A stretch of 64,000 nt of DNA, taken from the NCBI RefSeq assembly GCF_026965535.1, contig NZ_CP114039.1, positions 8,725,461-8,789,460 of the forward strand, written 5' to 3'. Shown piece by piece: positions 45,558 to 53,682 of the stretch. Every line of letters starts with the position of its first letter. The first letter of the stretch is position 1. This DNA is from Corallococcus sp. NCRR (GTDB lineage Bacteria > Myxococcota > Myxococcia > Myxococcales > Myxococcaceae). The notes under the pieces are model-generated. The model did no database searches and was not told the origin of the DNA. It was given only the letters and a program-made list of their open reading frames with translations. A program made the translations under genes and the position numbers.

Positions 45558-46982
45558 ATGGCCCCTTCCCTCCCTACCCCTCCCTCCTGCGCGGGACACC
45601 CGGACGCCGCCGCCGGCTGGCGCTGCGAGCACTGCGAGGCCCTGCTGTGCCCCGCGTGCGTGGAGACCCGGCGCATGGGCACGGTGGAGTACACCGTCTG
45701 CGTGCGCTGCGAGGGCACGGCGAACGTGCTGCTGCGCCACCGCTCCCAGCGCGCCTTCCGGACGCGCCTGTCGGGCGCGCTGCGCTTTCCCTTCACCGTT
45801 CCGGGCCTGCAGACGCTCCTGGCCGTCAGCCTGATGCTGGCCGTGCTGCGCGTGCTCGGGATGGGCGTGCGCATCCTGGTGGTGCTGCCCATGGCGCTCG
45901 GGCTGGGCATCTTCTGGTCCACGTTCTTCGCGCTGGTGCGCGGCGCGGCGCGGGGCGACGCGGATCCCGAAGGCCCCGGCTTCACCAGCATCCTCCAGGA
46001 CAACATCGTCCCGGGCCTGCGCGGCCTCGGTGTCACCGTGGGTGTCCTCGCGCCCGCGCTCGCTCGCGCCTGGAACCTGCTGCCCTCCGCGTCCGGGTAC
46101 GAGACCGTGGGGCGCGTCATGGTCCCGCGCGAGGCACTGGAACAGCCCGTGGTGTGGGAGGACCCGCTCTTCTGGGGGCTCGCCGGGCTGGGGCTCCTGT
46201 GGATGCCGTGGGCGCTGCTGCTGGCCTCCACGTCGCAGTCGGTGTTCACCGCCCTGAACCCCCTGCGCACGCTCCAGTGCCTGCGGACGGTGGGGCGCGA
46301 CGCGGGGTGGGTGACGGGCGTGTTCGTGCTGCTGGCGCTCGCCCACGTGGGGATGCACCAGGCCGCGGGGTGGGCGTCCTTTCTGCCCGTGCCCTTCGTC
46401 TCCACGTGGCTCGCGGAGGCGCTCACCTGCCTGGTGCCCTTCGCCGCCGCGAACCTGCTGGGGCTCGTGCTGTACGTGCACGGGGATGCGCTGGGCTACC
46501 TGCCCGCGCGTGACTTCCTGGAGGCCACGCTGGGTGACACCGCGCCCCAGCGCGTGCCCGTGTCCCTGCGCGAGTCCCCGCTGCCCGAAGCCCCCGCGCC
46601 CGACGCCGCCGGAGTCGAGGCCCGGGTGGCCGAGCTGGGCGCGGCGGTGGAGGCGCGCGACGTGGCGAAGGCGCTGGCGCTGTATGGCGCGCTCCACGTT
46701 CTGCCCCGCCTGAGGCTTTTGCCTTCACACCATCTGTTCATTGGCCAGGCCGCGGCAGTGGAAGGAGATTTCCCACTGTCGGTCAAAGCGTTGGAAGCCG
46801 CGGCGGACACGGCGCCGGATGAACCCACCGCGCCCCGCGCGCTGGTGCTGCTGGCGCGTGTGCAGGGGGAGAAGATGGGAAACACAATGCGCGCGGAGGA
46901 GATCTACCGGTACATCGTGCATCGTTATCCGGACACGGATGCCGCACGTTTTGCCCATGCGCGGCTGCCGCCCGCCGCATGA
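45558..46982 (+). CDS. membrane protein with N-terminal zinc finger and TPR-like C-terminus
   Basis: This 474-residue protein begins with a B-box-like zinc finger (about 11-50, pattern C-x2-H-x8-C-x2-C then C-x2-C and C-x2-C). It then has several hydrophobic segments: a strong pair around 85-125 and others around 205-225, 255-275 and 295-315. A soluble tail (about 350-474) has helical repeats resembling TPRs, ending 'AEEIYRYIVHRYPDTDAARFA'. No enzymatic motif is visible and no family is recognised with confidence; myxobacteria encode many B-box/TPR membrane proteins. The gene follows the M61 gene by 13 bp. Confidence 0.8.
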   Translation: MAPSLPTPPSCAGHPDAAAGWRCEHCEALLCPACVETRRMGTVEYTVCVRCEGTANVLLRHRSQRAFRTRLSGALRFPFTVPGLQTLLAVSLMLAVLRVLGMGVRILVVLPMALGLGIFWSTFFALVRGAARGDADPEGPGFTSILQDNIVPGLRGLGVTVGVLAPALARAWNLLPSASGYETVGRVMVPREALEQPVVWEDPLFWGLAGLGLLWMPWALLLASTSQSVFTALNPLRTLQCLRTVGRDAGWVTGVFVLLALAHVGMHQAAGWASFLPVPFVSTWLAEALTCLVPFAAANLLGLVLYVHGDALGYLPARDFLEATLGDTAPQRVPVSLRESPLPEAPAPDAAGVEARVAELGAAVEARDVAKALALYGALHVLPRLRLLPSHHLFIGQAAAVEGDFPLSVKALEAAADTAPDEPTAPRALVLLARVQGEKMGNTMRAEEIYRYIVHRYPDTDAARFAHARLPPAA

Positions 46983-47049
46983 CCCGCGCATTGCAGCACC
47001 CGTCCCCCGGTACCAGATTCCGTGCATGGAACGGGTTGGGGGCGTGGGG

Positions 47050-47439
47050 ATGGGGAAGCAGTGGAGACGGTATGGTTGGTTGGGGCTCCTCGCGAGCGTG
47101 CTGGTGACGGGCTGTGATGAAGCCCCCAGCGCGAACCGGCACGAGGACACCTGCGCGGAGCCGATGTCGCTGCGCGTGGAGGTGATGTCGTCGGACGGCG
47201 CGTACATCCAGGGCGCATCCGTGACGGCCACCAACCTGGAGAGCAACGTCAGCATCACCGGCGTGACGGATGACCGGGGCGTCACCACGGCCATCAACGA
47301 AACGCTCGCGCCCAGCCCCATCCGCGTGGTGGCCACGGCGGGCTCGCACGTGACGCTCGCGGAGCGCGTGGAGTGGGCCTGCGACGAGTGCCACTGCACG
47401 CCTGTTCCCGACACGGTGACGCTCAAGCTCCAGGATTGA
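47050..47439 (+). CDS. small lipoprotein with carboxypeptidase-regulatory-like domain
   Basis: The ATG at 47050 follows GGGGCGTGGGG and opens a lipoprotein signal with lipobox VLVTGC (Cys 22); an ATG at 47026 is an alternative adding 8 residues. The mature part of the 129-residue protein is a single beta-sandwich of the CarboxypepD-regulatory type ('Y-I-Q-G-A-S-V-x-A', 'G-V-T-D-D-R-G-V-T-T'). It is followed by a Cys-rich stretch (CDECHC) near the C-terminus that may form disulfides or bind metal. It is probably periplasmic or outer-membrane-anchored; function unknown. Confidence 0.8.
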   Translation: MGKQWRRYGWLGLLASVLVTGCDEAPSANRHEDTCAEPMSLRVEVMSSDGAYIQGASVTATNLESNVSITGVTDDRGVTTAINETLAPSPIRVVATAGSHVTLAERVEWACDECHCTPVPDTVTLKLQD

Positions 47440-47684
47440 GCCGGAAGACCCGCCAGTGAGGGCTGAGGGGCGCGGAAAATTCACCGCGTCAGGCCGTGGG
47501 GTGGTTGTGTGAACCCACCCGCGCGCGGTACCACTTACGCCATGCGTCAAACCCGCATGCGCGCGTCCGCGTCGGTCCGGCTCTCCTCCAGCCTCGCCGC
47601 ACGCCCGTCTGGCCTGACGGCGTGCGAGCGGGCGTGTTGTCGCGGCACTGGTGTTCCCCCACTCCAGTAAGCCGTGCAACCGCG

Positions 47685-47699
47685 CTACCCGCCGGGTAG
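47685..47699. other. small hairpin in the leader of the RNase HII gene
   Basis: CTACCC-gcc-GGGTAG is a perfect 6-bp stem 20 bp before the rnhB start, without a T tract. The rest of the 279-bp gap (47440-47718) holds no gene I can support; a second bulged stem lies near 47595-47630. Confidence 0.3.
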
Positions 47700-47718
47700 G
47701 CAATCCCGAAGGTCCCCC

Positions 47719-48597
47719 ATGTCCGCAGACAGTGTGCAGGCGCTGCTCGAATGCTCGGTCACCGAGCTGACCGGGCGGTTCGTCACCCAGGCGCAGCCCA
47801 TCCCCCAGGGTCTGCTGGAAGCGCTGGAAGCCGACCCCCGTCAGGGTGCCCAGGCGCTCGCGCGCAAGCTGCGCTCGCGCCAGGAGAAGAACCGGGCGGA
47901 GGGGCAGCGGCTGCGGCACCTGCTGAAGTTCGAAACGGAGCTGTGGGAGCAGGGCCTCTTGAAGGTCGCGGGCGTGGACGAGGCGGGCATGGCGCCGCTC
48001 GCGGGCCCCGTCGTCGCCGCCGCCGCCATCCTGCCCCGGGGCTACAAGCTCAAGGGGCTGGACGACTCGAAGAAGATCCTGGACCCGGACAAGCGCGAGG
48101 CGCTGGCGGAGGCGCTCAAGCGCGACGTGGTGGCGTGGGCGGTGGGCCGGGCGGAGGTGGAGGAGATTGATCAACTCAACATCTACCACGCGGGCCTGCT
48201 GGCCATGCGGCGCGCGGTGGAGGGGCTGGGGCTGACGCCGGACTACGTGCTGGTGGACGCGCGCACGATTCCCCAGTGCCCGGCTCCGCAGCGCGGCATC
48301 ATCAAGGGGGACTCGCTGTCCCTGAGCATCGCGGCGGCGTCCGTGCTGGCGAAGACGACGCGCGACCGGCTGATGGCCCAGTTGGACGCGCAATATCCCG
48401 GCTATGGCCTGGCGGCGCACAAGGGCTACCCCACCGCGCAGCACGTGCAGGCCATCCAGGCCCTGGGCGTGCTGCCCATCCACCGCCGGAGCTTCGGTCC
48501 GGTGCGCGAGGCGCTCGGGCTGGCGCAGCCCTCCGGGCCCGTCCCGATGCAATCGGAGCTGTTCGCCGCTACTCCTGCCCCGATGGCGAAGCGATGA
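47719..48597 (+). CDS. rnhB: ribonuclease HII
   Basis: RNase HII cleaves the RNA strand of RNA-DNA hybrids and removes ribonucleotides from DNA. The ATG at 47719 is preceded by GAAGG. The 292-residue protein has the catalytic carboxylates in VDEAG (about 86), DDSKK (about 116), VDARTIP (about 179) and the '[21 protein letters not shown]' block (about 197-217). Residues 1-80 are an N-terminal extension of charged helices ahead of the catalytic domain; Bacillus-type RNase HII has a similarly placed extension, while E. coli's lacks it. The stop overlaps the start of the next gene (ATGA, 48594-48597), implying translational coupling. Confidence 0.95.
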   Translation: MSADSVQALLECSVTELTGRFVTQAQPIPQGLLEALEADPRQGAQALARKLRSRQEKNRAEGQRLRHLLKFETELWEQGLLKVAGVDEAGMAPLAGPVVAAAAILPRGYKLKGLDDSKKILDPDKREALAEALKRDVVAWAVGRAEVEEIDQLNIYHAGLLAMRRAVEGLGLTPDYVLVDARTIPQCPAPQRGIIKGDSLSLSIAAASVLAKTTRDRLMAQLDAQYPGYGLAAHKGYPTAQHVQAIQALGVLPIHRRSFGPVREALGLAQPSGPVPMQSELFAATPAPMAKR

Positions 48598-49229
48598 GCG
48601 CGGACAGGGACATCGACGGGTGGTTGGCGGAGCGGGGTGTCACGCTGATGGACGCGCGCGTGCGGGCGCGGGGCGTGCTGGAGGAGGCGGGACTCACGCG
48701 GCCCGGCAAGGCGCGGATGAGCGAACCCAAGCTCCTGCGTGCAGCCGAGGTGCTGGCCGAGCGCTTCTTCCAGGTGTGCTCGGATCCCGGCTGCCTCCAG
48801 GTGGCGTCGGCGAGCGGCCGCGAGCCCTTGCGTGTCGAGCCCCGGAGCCACTGCGCGCGGTGCGGCGGTTCCGCCAACCGGCGCGCGGAGGTGGCATTCG
48901 TGGAGATGTGCCACCAGCGCGGAGTTCAGCGCGTGGTGGTGGTGGGCGGCTCGCCCGCGGTGCGTGAGGAGCTGGAGGCGAAGCTGGGCGGCCACATCTC
49001 CCTGCGCATGGTGGACGGCACGGAGCGCCGCACGGCGGACCGCGCGAAGAGCGACCTGGAGTGGGCGGACCTGGTGCTGGTGTGGGGCGCCACGGAGCTG
49101 CACCACAAGGTGTCCACCCACTACACGCACCTGGCCTCCTCGCATCACCGCAAGGTGGTGCACGTGGTGCGCCGGGGCGTGGCCGCGCTGCTGGACGAGG
49201 CGATGATCCACTTGCAGCGCGCGCGCTAG
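48594..49229 (+). CDS. DUF2325-like protein with cysteine pairs, coupled to rnhB
   Basis: This 211-residue cytoplasmic protein begins at the ATG that overlaps the rnhB stop. The N-terminal half has helical segments and candidate metal-ligand cysteines (CSDPGC near 62-67, CARCG near 87-90). The C-terminal half has a Rossmann-like fold of the DUF2325 kind: '[19 protein letters not shown]', then '[21 protein letters not shown]' and '[13 protein letters not shown]'. DUF2325 proteins have no firmly established biochemical role. Coupling to RNase HII suggests a nucleic-acid-linked function, but that is inference. Confidence 0.75.
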   Translation: MSADRDIDGWLAERGVTLMDARVRARGVLEEAGLTRPGKARMSEPKLLRAAEVLAERFFQVCSDPGCLQVASASGREPLRVEPRSHCARCGGSANRRAEVAFVEMCHQRGVQRVVVVGGSPAVREELEAKLGGHISLRMVDGTERRTADRAKSDLEWADLVLVWGATELHHKVSTHYTHLASSHHRKVVHVVRRGVAALLDEAMIHLQRAR

Positions 49230-49310
49230 GGAGCAAGGCGCACCCCGGCAGGAGGCTCCCGCTCCTGGCGCCTCCCCGAGCCGATTCGCATGTTGCCGGC
49301 AGGAGGCCGC

Positions 49311-50195
49311 ATGCGAAGGAAGACACAGACATCCCGCTCACGGGCAGGCAAGACCCGCAAGCGGGAGGCCCCCGCCGGCTATCGCCGGGCAGAGGTGCCG
49401 AGCCTCCCGTTGGAGGGCTACACGCTCCCCGCGGTGGACCTGGAGCGCGGCTCGCGCGGCACGGGCGTGAGACAACTCCAGACCGCGCTGGTGAAGCTGG
49501 GCCACATGACCCAGGCGCAGATGGACACGGGCCCTGGAACCTTCGGTGCCCGGACGGAAGGCTCGCTCAAGAGGTTCCAGGAGGCGCAGGGAGTGGATGC
49601 CATTGGCGTCTATGGCCCGAAGACGCGCGCGGCGTTCAAGGCCCTGGGGGCGACGCTGGGTGGCGCGGAGACGCCAGCAGGGCTCCGCGAGAAGATCGTC
49701 GCGGAGGGGCTGTGGGGGGTCGCCAACCAGGACCAGATCCACTACGCGCAGATCCGCCCCATTGACGGCCTCCAACTGCGCCACAAGCTGCCGCTCGACA
49801 TCGACTGCTCGGGCTTCGTGACGCTTTGCTACAAGTGGGCGGGCGCTCCCGACCCCAATGGCAACCGCTACAGCGGCGCGGGATACACCGGCACGCTCGA
49901 AGCCCACATGCTCCACATCCCGTTGTCCCAGGTCCGGCCAGGGGACCTCTGCCTCTGGCAGGGCAAGCATGTGTCGTTGGTCATCCAGGGCGGCGAGGAT
50001 CCCCTGCTCATCTCCCACGGCTCGGAGGCGGGCCCCTATGAGGTCCGGACGTCGACCCAGAAGAAGTGGTACCCGGCGGGGACGCGCCTCATCTGGCTCA
50101 CCTCTCCTGAGGGAGCGAAGACGCGAGCGCGGAGGACGCTCAGCCGCGAGGACAAGGCGCGCGGAGACCCTCCCGCGGAGGAAGGGCTCTTCTGA
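49311..50195 (+). CDS. NlpC/P60 peptidase with peptidoglycan-binding domain
   Basis: A perfect AGGAGG at 49301-49306 decides for the ATG at 49311 over an in-frame ATG at 49290. The 294-residue protein begins with a very basic stretch (1-30) and has no recognisable signal peptide. A peptidoglycan_binding_1 domain follows (about 44-113, 'GTGVRQLQTAL', 'YGPKTRAAFKAL'), then an NlpC/P60 domain (about 120-265). Catalytic Cys is in DIDCSGFV (about 164) and His in GKHVSLV (about 220), with a possible third residue in ISHGSEAG. Such enzymes cleave peptide stems of peptidoglycan. The missing signal suggests non-classical export, release by lysis, or a phage-derived lysin. Confidence 0.88.
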   Translation: MRRKTQTSRSRAGKTRKREAPAGYRRAEVPSLPLEGYTLPAVDLERGSRGTGVRQLQTALVKLGHMTQAQMDTGPGTFGARTEGSLKRFQEAQGVDAIGVYGPKTRAAFKALGATLGGAETPAGLREKIVAEGLWGVANQDQIHYAQIRPIDGLQLRHKLPLDIDCSGFVTLCYKWAGAPDPNGNRYSGAGYTGTLEAHMLHIPLSQVRPGDLCLWQGKHVSLVIQGGEDPLLISHGSEAGPYEVRTSTQKKWYPAGTRLIWLTSPEGAKTRARRTLSREDKARGDPPAEEGLF

Positions 50196-50303
50196 GTGCG
50201 AAGCCTCTCGCGCACATGATGGCTTGTTGAATCTTTCGTCGCCCGTCACGTAGATGAGGGCCGTGCGGCATCAGGCCGGCACCTCTCGTCGGGGGACAAA
50301 CGG

Positions 50304-50666
50304 ATGAACAAGAAGTTCGGCACCGCGGTGTTCATGATGGTGGCATGCGCCTTCGGGCCGATGACGGCCGTCGCGCAGGAGTCCTCGGGCAATTTCGATG
50401 TCACCGGCAATGAAGAGACGGCGACCCACGCCTGCACGCCGGGCAGCACGGTGGAGATCACCGGCAACGACAACACCGTGACGCTGACCGGCGAGTGCAA
50501 GAGCGTCACCGTGAACGGGAACGACAACAAGGTGAAGGTGGAGGCCACCGGTGCCATCTCCGTGACGGGGACCACCAACGCCGTCACCTGGAAGCGTGGA
50601 CTCGGCAAGTCGAAGCCGAAGGTCAGCCGCACTGGCGTGGACAACAAGATCACCCAGGAGAAGTAG
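50304..50666 (+). CDS. small secreted DUF3060-type protein
   Basis: This 120-residue protein has a signal peptide (about 1-24, end AVAQ) and then DUF3060-like short beta repeats: 'FDVTGNEET', 'VEITGNDNTVTLTGECKSVTVNGNDNKVKVEA' as successive 9-12 residue rungs. The repeated T/N-G-N-D-N motif suggests a small beta-solenoid. Two cysteines may form a disulfide. It is probably periplasmic or secreted; function unknown. A strong stem-loop follows 12 bp after the stop. Confidence 0.85.
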   Translation: MNKKFGTAVFMMVACAFGPMTAVAQESSGNFDVTGNEETATHACTPGSTVEITGNDNTVTLTGECKSVTVNGNDNKVKVEATGAISVTGTTNAVTWKRGLGKSKPKVSRTGVDNKITQEK

Positions 50667-50678
50667 CCGCCGGACCGC

Positions 50679-50706
50679 GCGCCCGCTTCGGCACGGAAGC
50701 GGGCGC
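50679..50706. terminator. stem-loop between convergent genes
   Basis: GCGCCCGCTTC-ggcacg-GAAGCGGGCGC is a perfect 11-bp GC-rich stem between the DUF3060 gene (+) and the DUF885 gene (-). There is no T tract on either side, so it may be a bidirectional barrier rather than a standard intrinsic terminator. Confidence 0.5.
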
Positions 50707-50715
50707 AGGCAGCGC

Positions 50716-52503
50716 TCAGCGTAGCGCGGAAGGCGCCGCGTCCTCGCCGAGCAACAGCTGCCGCACGATGGGCACGGGCGGGTAGCCGTGGGAGACCACT
50801 GCGTCATGGAAGCGCTGGAGGGTGAAGTCCTTGCCCCACTTCACCTTCGCGTCCTCGCGCAGCTCCATCAGCATCTTCTTGCCCAGCGCATACACCAGGT
50901 ACGTAGGGTCGGACGTGCCACGGCGGGCCTCGCGCTCCGCGTTGATGCGCGTCATGTAGGCCTCCTTCTCGAAGAGGCTCACGGCCTGGTCGTACGTCAT
51001 CCCGCGCGTGTGCAATGACAGACCCGCCACGTAGCGCGCCAGCCGCTGGAGGTAGAGCGCCAGCTGGTTCAGCCGCAGCCGGTCCGCCTGCGGACCCGTG
51101 CCGCCGTAGCCCTCGTCCAGCATCATCTGCTCGGTGTACAGGCCCCAGCCTTCGCTGAAGGAGCCGGAGCCCAACAGCCGGCGCACCTTGGACTGGATGC
51201 GATTGGTCCAGAGGAACTGCACATAGTGCCCCGGGTACGCCTCGTGGATGGAGACCAGCGGCAGCGCGTAGCGGTTGTAGAAGCTCATGTGCTGCTCGGC
51301 CTGCTCCGCGCTCCACGCCGGGTCCGGCGGCGTCACGTAGTAGTAGGCCTCCGTCGCCTTCGTCTCGAACGGGCCGGGCGTGCTCATGCTCGCGAAGGAC
51401 AGCGCGCGGCTGAACACCGGCGTCTCCGCCACCTTCGCGCGCACCTCGCTGGGCACGGTGATGATGCGGCGGTCGATGAGGAACTGGCGGATGTCCTCCA
51501 GCGTCGCCGTGGTGGTGGACACCAGCTCCGCGCCGGCCGGGTGCTCCTTGCCCAGCTCGCGGTACACGTCCATGGGCGCCTTGCCCGGGGCAATCCGTCC
51601 CGCGACCTCGCGGAACTGGTCCTGCGTGCGCTTCATCTCCGCGCGCCCCCAGGCCAGCAGTGAGTCGATGCTCTCGGTGACGCCCTCCTCGTACTGGAGC
51701 TTCTGGCGGTACGTCTCCTCGCCAATGGCGAAGTCCCCGTTCGAGCGGGCCAGCAGGTCATCCTTCAGGAAGCGGATGTAGCCATCAATGGCCTCCAGGC
51801 ACCGCGCCTGCGACTTCTTGAAGTCCTCCTGGAGCGCCGCATCCCGCACCGGCGCGAAGGCCTGCGGCAGCGTCTGCGCGTAGAGCGAACGCGTGCCCTT
51901 CGCCTGCTCCAGGGCGATCTCCGTCCACAGCTTCGGCGGGTTCTTCAAGTTCGCCGGCGCCACCGCGAAGACCTCCGGCACCACCGCCATGCGCTTCACC
52001 GCCGAGCGCATCCGCTCCTCCAGCGGCGCGAAGTCGCGGTTGATGAGCTGGTACACGGCGTTGGACGCGAAGCCCAGGTAGGCGTTCGGGTTGCGCTCCC
52101 ACGAGCGCACCGTCTCCAGGTCCAGGATGCGCGCGCGGAGGTGGTTCTCCAGGATGTCGTAATCGGCCCGGTCCCCCGGAGGCAGCGAAGTCCGGTCCAC
52201 CGTATCTGGCAGCGCCGCGAGCCGGTCCTTCAGGAACGCCAGGTGCGACGCCCGCTCCTCGGGGCGGAAGCCGCGCAGCTCGCCGTCATACGTGTGCAAG
52301 CCCGCGGACGTGGCGGACATCGGAGAGCGGCGGAAGTGCTCCTCGAAGTACACGTCCACGAAGCCTCGCAGCGCCACCTGCGCGGAGGACTCCGCGGGCG
52401 CCGTGGCCCGCGCTTCCGACCGCTCAGCGGGACGGGACGTGGTGCATCCAGGGGACAGCAGCAGCAGCGCGGCGAGGACGCTCGGGGTTCGCAGTGCCTT
52501 CAT
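50716..52503 (-). CDS. DUF885-family lipoprotein, putative metallopeptidase
   Basis: The ATG at 52503 has AGAGG upstream and opens a lipoprotein signal with LLSPGC (Cys 20). The 595-residue protein is all-helical in character, as DUF885 proteins are, and carries the family hallmark 'HEAYPGHYVQ' (about residue 420) followed by 'SEGWGLYTEQMM'. Together these make a plausible HExxx-H...E zinc site; peptidase activity is proposed for the family but I cannot establish a substrate. It faces the MarR gene divergently across a 107-bp region containing two operator-like palindromes, so MarR might also influence it. Confidence 0.9.
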   Translation of the reverse strand: MKALRTPSVLAALLLLSPGCTTSRPAERSEARATAPAESSAQVALRGFVDVYFEEHFRRSPMSATSAGLHTYDGELRGFRPEERASHLAFLKDRLAALPDTVDRTSLPPGDRADYDILENHLRARILDLETVRSWERNPNAYLGFASNAVYQLINRDFAPLEERMRSAVKRMAVVPEVFAVAPANLKNPPKLWTEIALEQAKGTRSLYAQTLPQAFAPVRDAALQEDFKKSQARCLEAIDGYIRFLKDDLLARSNGDFAIGEETYRQKLQYEEGVTESIDSLLAWGRAEMKRTQDQFREVAGRIAPGKAPMDVYRELGKEHPAGAELVSTTTATLEDIRQFLIDRRIITVPSEVRAKVAETPVFSRALSFASMSTPGPFETKATEAYYYVTPPDPAWSAEQAEQHMSFYNRYALPLVSIHEAYPGHYVQFLWTNRIQSKVRRLLGSGSFSEGWGLYTEQMMLDEGYGGTGPQADRLRLNQLALYLQRLARYVAGLSLHTRGMTYDQAVSLFEKEAYMTRINAEREARRGTSDPTYLVYALGKKMLMELREDAKVKWGKDFTLQRFHDAVVSHGYPPVPIVRQLLLGEDAAPSALR

Positions 52504-52574
52504 GGAGCCTCTGGGGGAAAGGAGACGCGGGCAGCGTCGCCCAAGGGCCCTCCCCCCACAAGCGACTCGGAGCG

Positions 52575-52592
52575 TTGACAGGAAGCTGTCAA
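52575..52592. promoter_or_regulatory. operator palindrome 1 upstream of marR-type gene
   Basis: TTGACAG-gaag-CTGTCAA is a perfect 7-bp inverted repeat separated by 4 bp, the size expected for a MarR dimer site. It lies 19 bp before a second copy that reaches the MarR start codon. TTGACA within it also matches a -35 hexamer, though I find no matching -10. Confidence 0.75.
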
Positions 52593-52593
52593 A

Positions 52594-52611
52594 TTGACAG
52601 GTTCCTGCCAA
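52594..52611. promoter_or_regulatory. operator palindrome 2 touching the MarR start codon
   Basis: TTGACAG-gttc-CTGCCAA differs from site 1 by one base in the half-site and sits on the same helix face side with a 19-bp centre spacing. Its last base is the A of the ATG at 52611. Binding here would block transcription or translation start, consistent with autorepression. Confidence 0.72.
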
Positions 52612-53084
52612 TGCCACCGCTGACCCAGAAAGCAGAGACCTTCAGCGCCCTGGTCCTGGAGGTGTTCCAGTTGAACGGGTTGCTGCTCCAGGCCGGCGAC
52701 CGGCTCAGTGCCCCGGCGGGCTTGACGAGCGCCCGCTGGCAGGTGCTGGGCGTCATCGACCATGGTCCCGCCACGGTCGCCGCCGTGGCGCGCACGATGG
52801 GGCTCGCGCGGCAGAGCGTGCAGCAGACGGCGGACGCGCTCGCGAGCGACGGGTTCGTGGAGTTCGTCGACAACCCGCATCACCAGCGGGCGAAGTGCGT
52901 CGCCCTGACGGCCGCCGGGCGCCGGGCGTTGCGCAAGGTCGAGCAGGCGCACGCCGCGTGGGCGGACCGGCTGGGCGCGAGCCTGCCTCCGGCGCTGCTC
53001 ACCGCGGCGGTCGCGGGCGTCCGTGAAGCGCGTCTGCGGCTCGAAGAGGACCTGGCCGACGCGGAGCGCGCCCATGACCGGTGA
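52611..53084 (+). CDS. MarR-family transcriptional regulator
   Basis: The 157-residue protein has the MarR winged helix-turn-helix: helices at about 15-45, the recognition region 'AAVARTMGLARQSVQQTADAL' at about 62-83, and a wing 'VEFVDNPHHQRAKCVALTAAGR' at about 85-108. A helical C-terminus provides the dimer interface. A short N-terminus favours the ATG at 52611. Two tandem palindromes overlap the start, so autoregulation is very likely. The stop overlaps the next start by 11 bp, so the VOC protein is a co-transcribed partner and probably part of the regulated response. Confidence 0.93.
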   Translation: MPPLTQKAETFSALVLEVFQLNGLLLQAGDRLSAPAGLTSARWQVLGVIDHGPATVAAVARTMGLARQSVQQTADALASDGFVEFVDNPHHQRAKCVALTAAGRRALRKVEQAHAAWADRLGASLPPALLTAAVAGVREARLRLEEDLADAERAHDR

Positions 53085-53679
53085 CACCAGCATCCCGCTG
53101 CTCCCCTGCGTGGAGCTCGCGTCGACGCTCGAGTTCTACGCGCTGCTCGGGTTCGAGGTGACGTACCAGCAACGCGCACCCAATCCCTACGCGGCGACCC
53201 GGCGCGGAGGCGCGCAGCTCCACTTCTTCGGCCTGAAGGGATTGGATCCACTCAAGGCCTTCAGCAGCTGTCTGATCATCGTGGACGAAGTGGAAGCACT
53301 GCACGCGCGCTTCCTCGACACGCTGCGGAAGGCCTATGGCCGGACTCCCGTCCGGGGGCTCCCGCGAATGACTCGCATGCGCAAGGGGCAGACGCGCTTC
53401 ACCCTCACGGACCCCTCCGGCAATTCGCTCATGTTCATCCGCCGCGACGAACCGGAAGGCCATGGAGACGCGGAGCAAGCGCCGGCCACCCTCCTCGGCA
53501 AGGCGCTCAAGACGGCCCGGCGCCTTCGCGACTTCAAGGGCGATGACGCCGCCGCCGCGAAGGTGCTGGATGCCGCGCTGAAGAAGCCGGACGCGGGGAC
53601 GGCGAAGGAACGGGAGCAGGCGCTCGCCGACCGCGCGGAGCTGGCCGAGGCATTGGGCGACACGCCTGGGCAGCGGTGA
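53074..53679 (+). CDS. VOC (glyoxalase/bleomycin-resistance-like) protein with helical tail
   Basis: This 201-residue protein has an N-terminal VOC domain (about 1-125) resembling bleomycin-binding proteins: 'PCVELASTLEFYALLGFEV', 'GGAQLHFFG', then 'DPSGNSLMFIRR'. The C-terminal 65 residues are a charged helical tail ('GKALKTARRLRDFKGDDAAAAKVLDAAL') not usual in the family. VOC proteins bind metals or sequester hydrophobic drugs; which applies here is unknown. Overlap with the MarR gene suggests a drug- or metabolite-responsive pair. Confidence 0.87.
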   Translation: MTGDTSIPLLPCVELASTLEFYALLGFEVTYQQRAPNPYAATRRGGAQLHFFGLKGLDPLKAFSSCLIIVDEVEALHARFLDTLRKAYGRTPVRGLPRMTRMRKGQTRFTLTDPSGNSLMFIRRDEPEGHGDAEQAPATLLGKALKTARRLRDFKGDDAAAAKVLDAALKKPDAGTAKEREQALADRAELAEALGDTPGQR

Positions 53680-53682
53680 GGT

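Noticed and set aside
50227-50256. TTGAAT-like -35 upstream of the DUF3060 gene
   Set aside because: No acceptable -10 at normal spacing.
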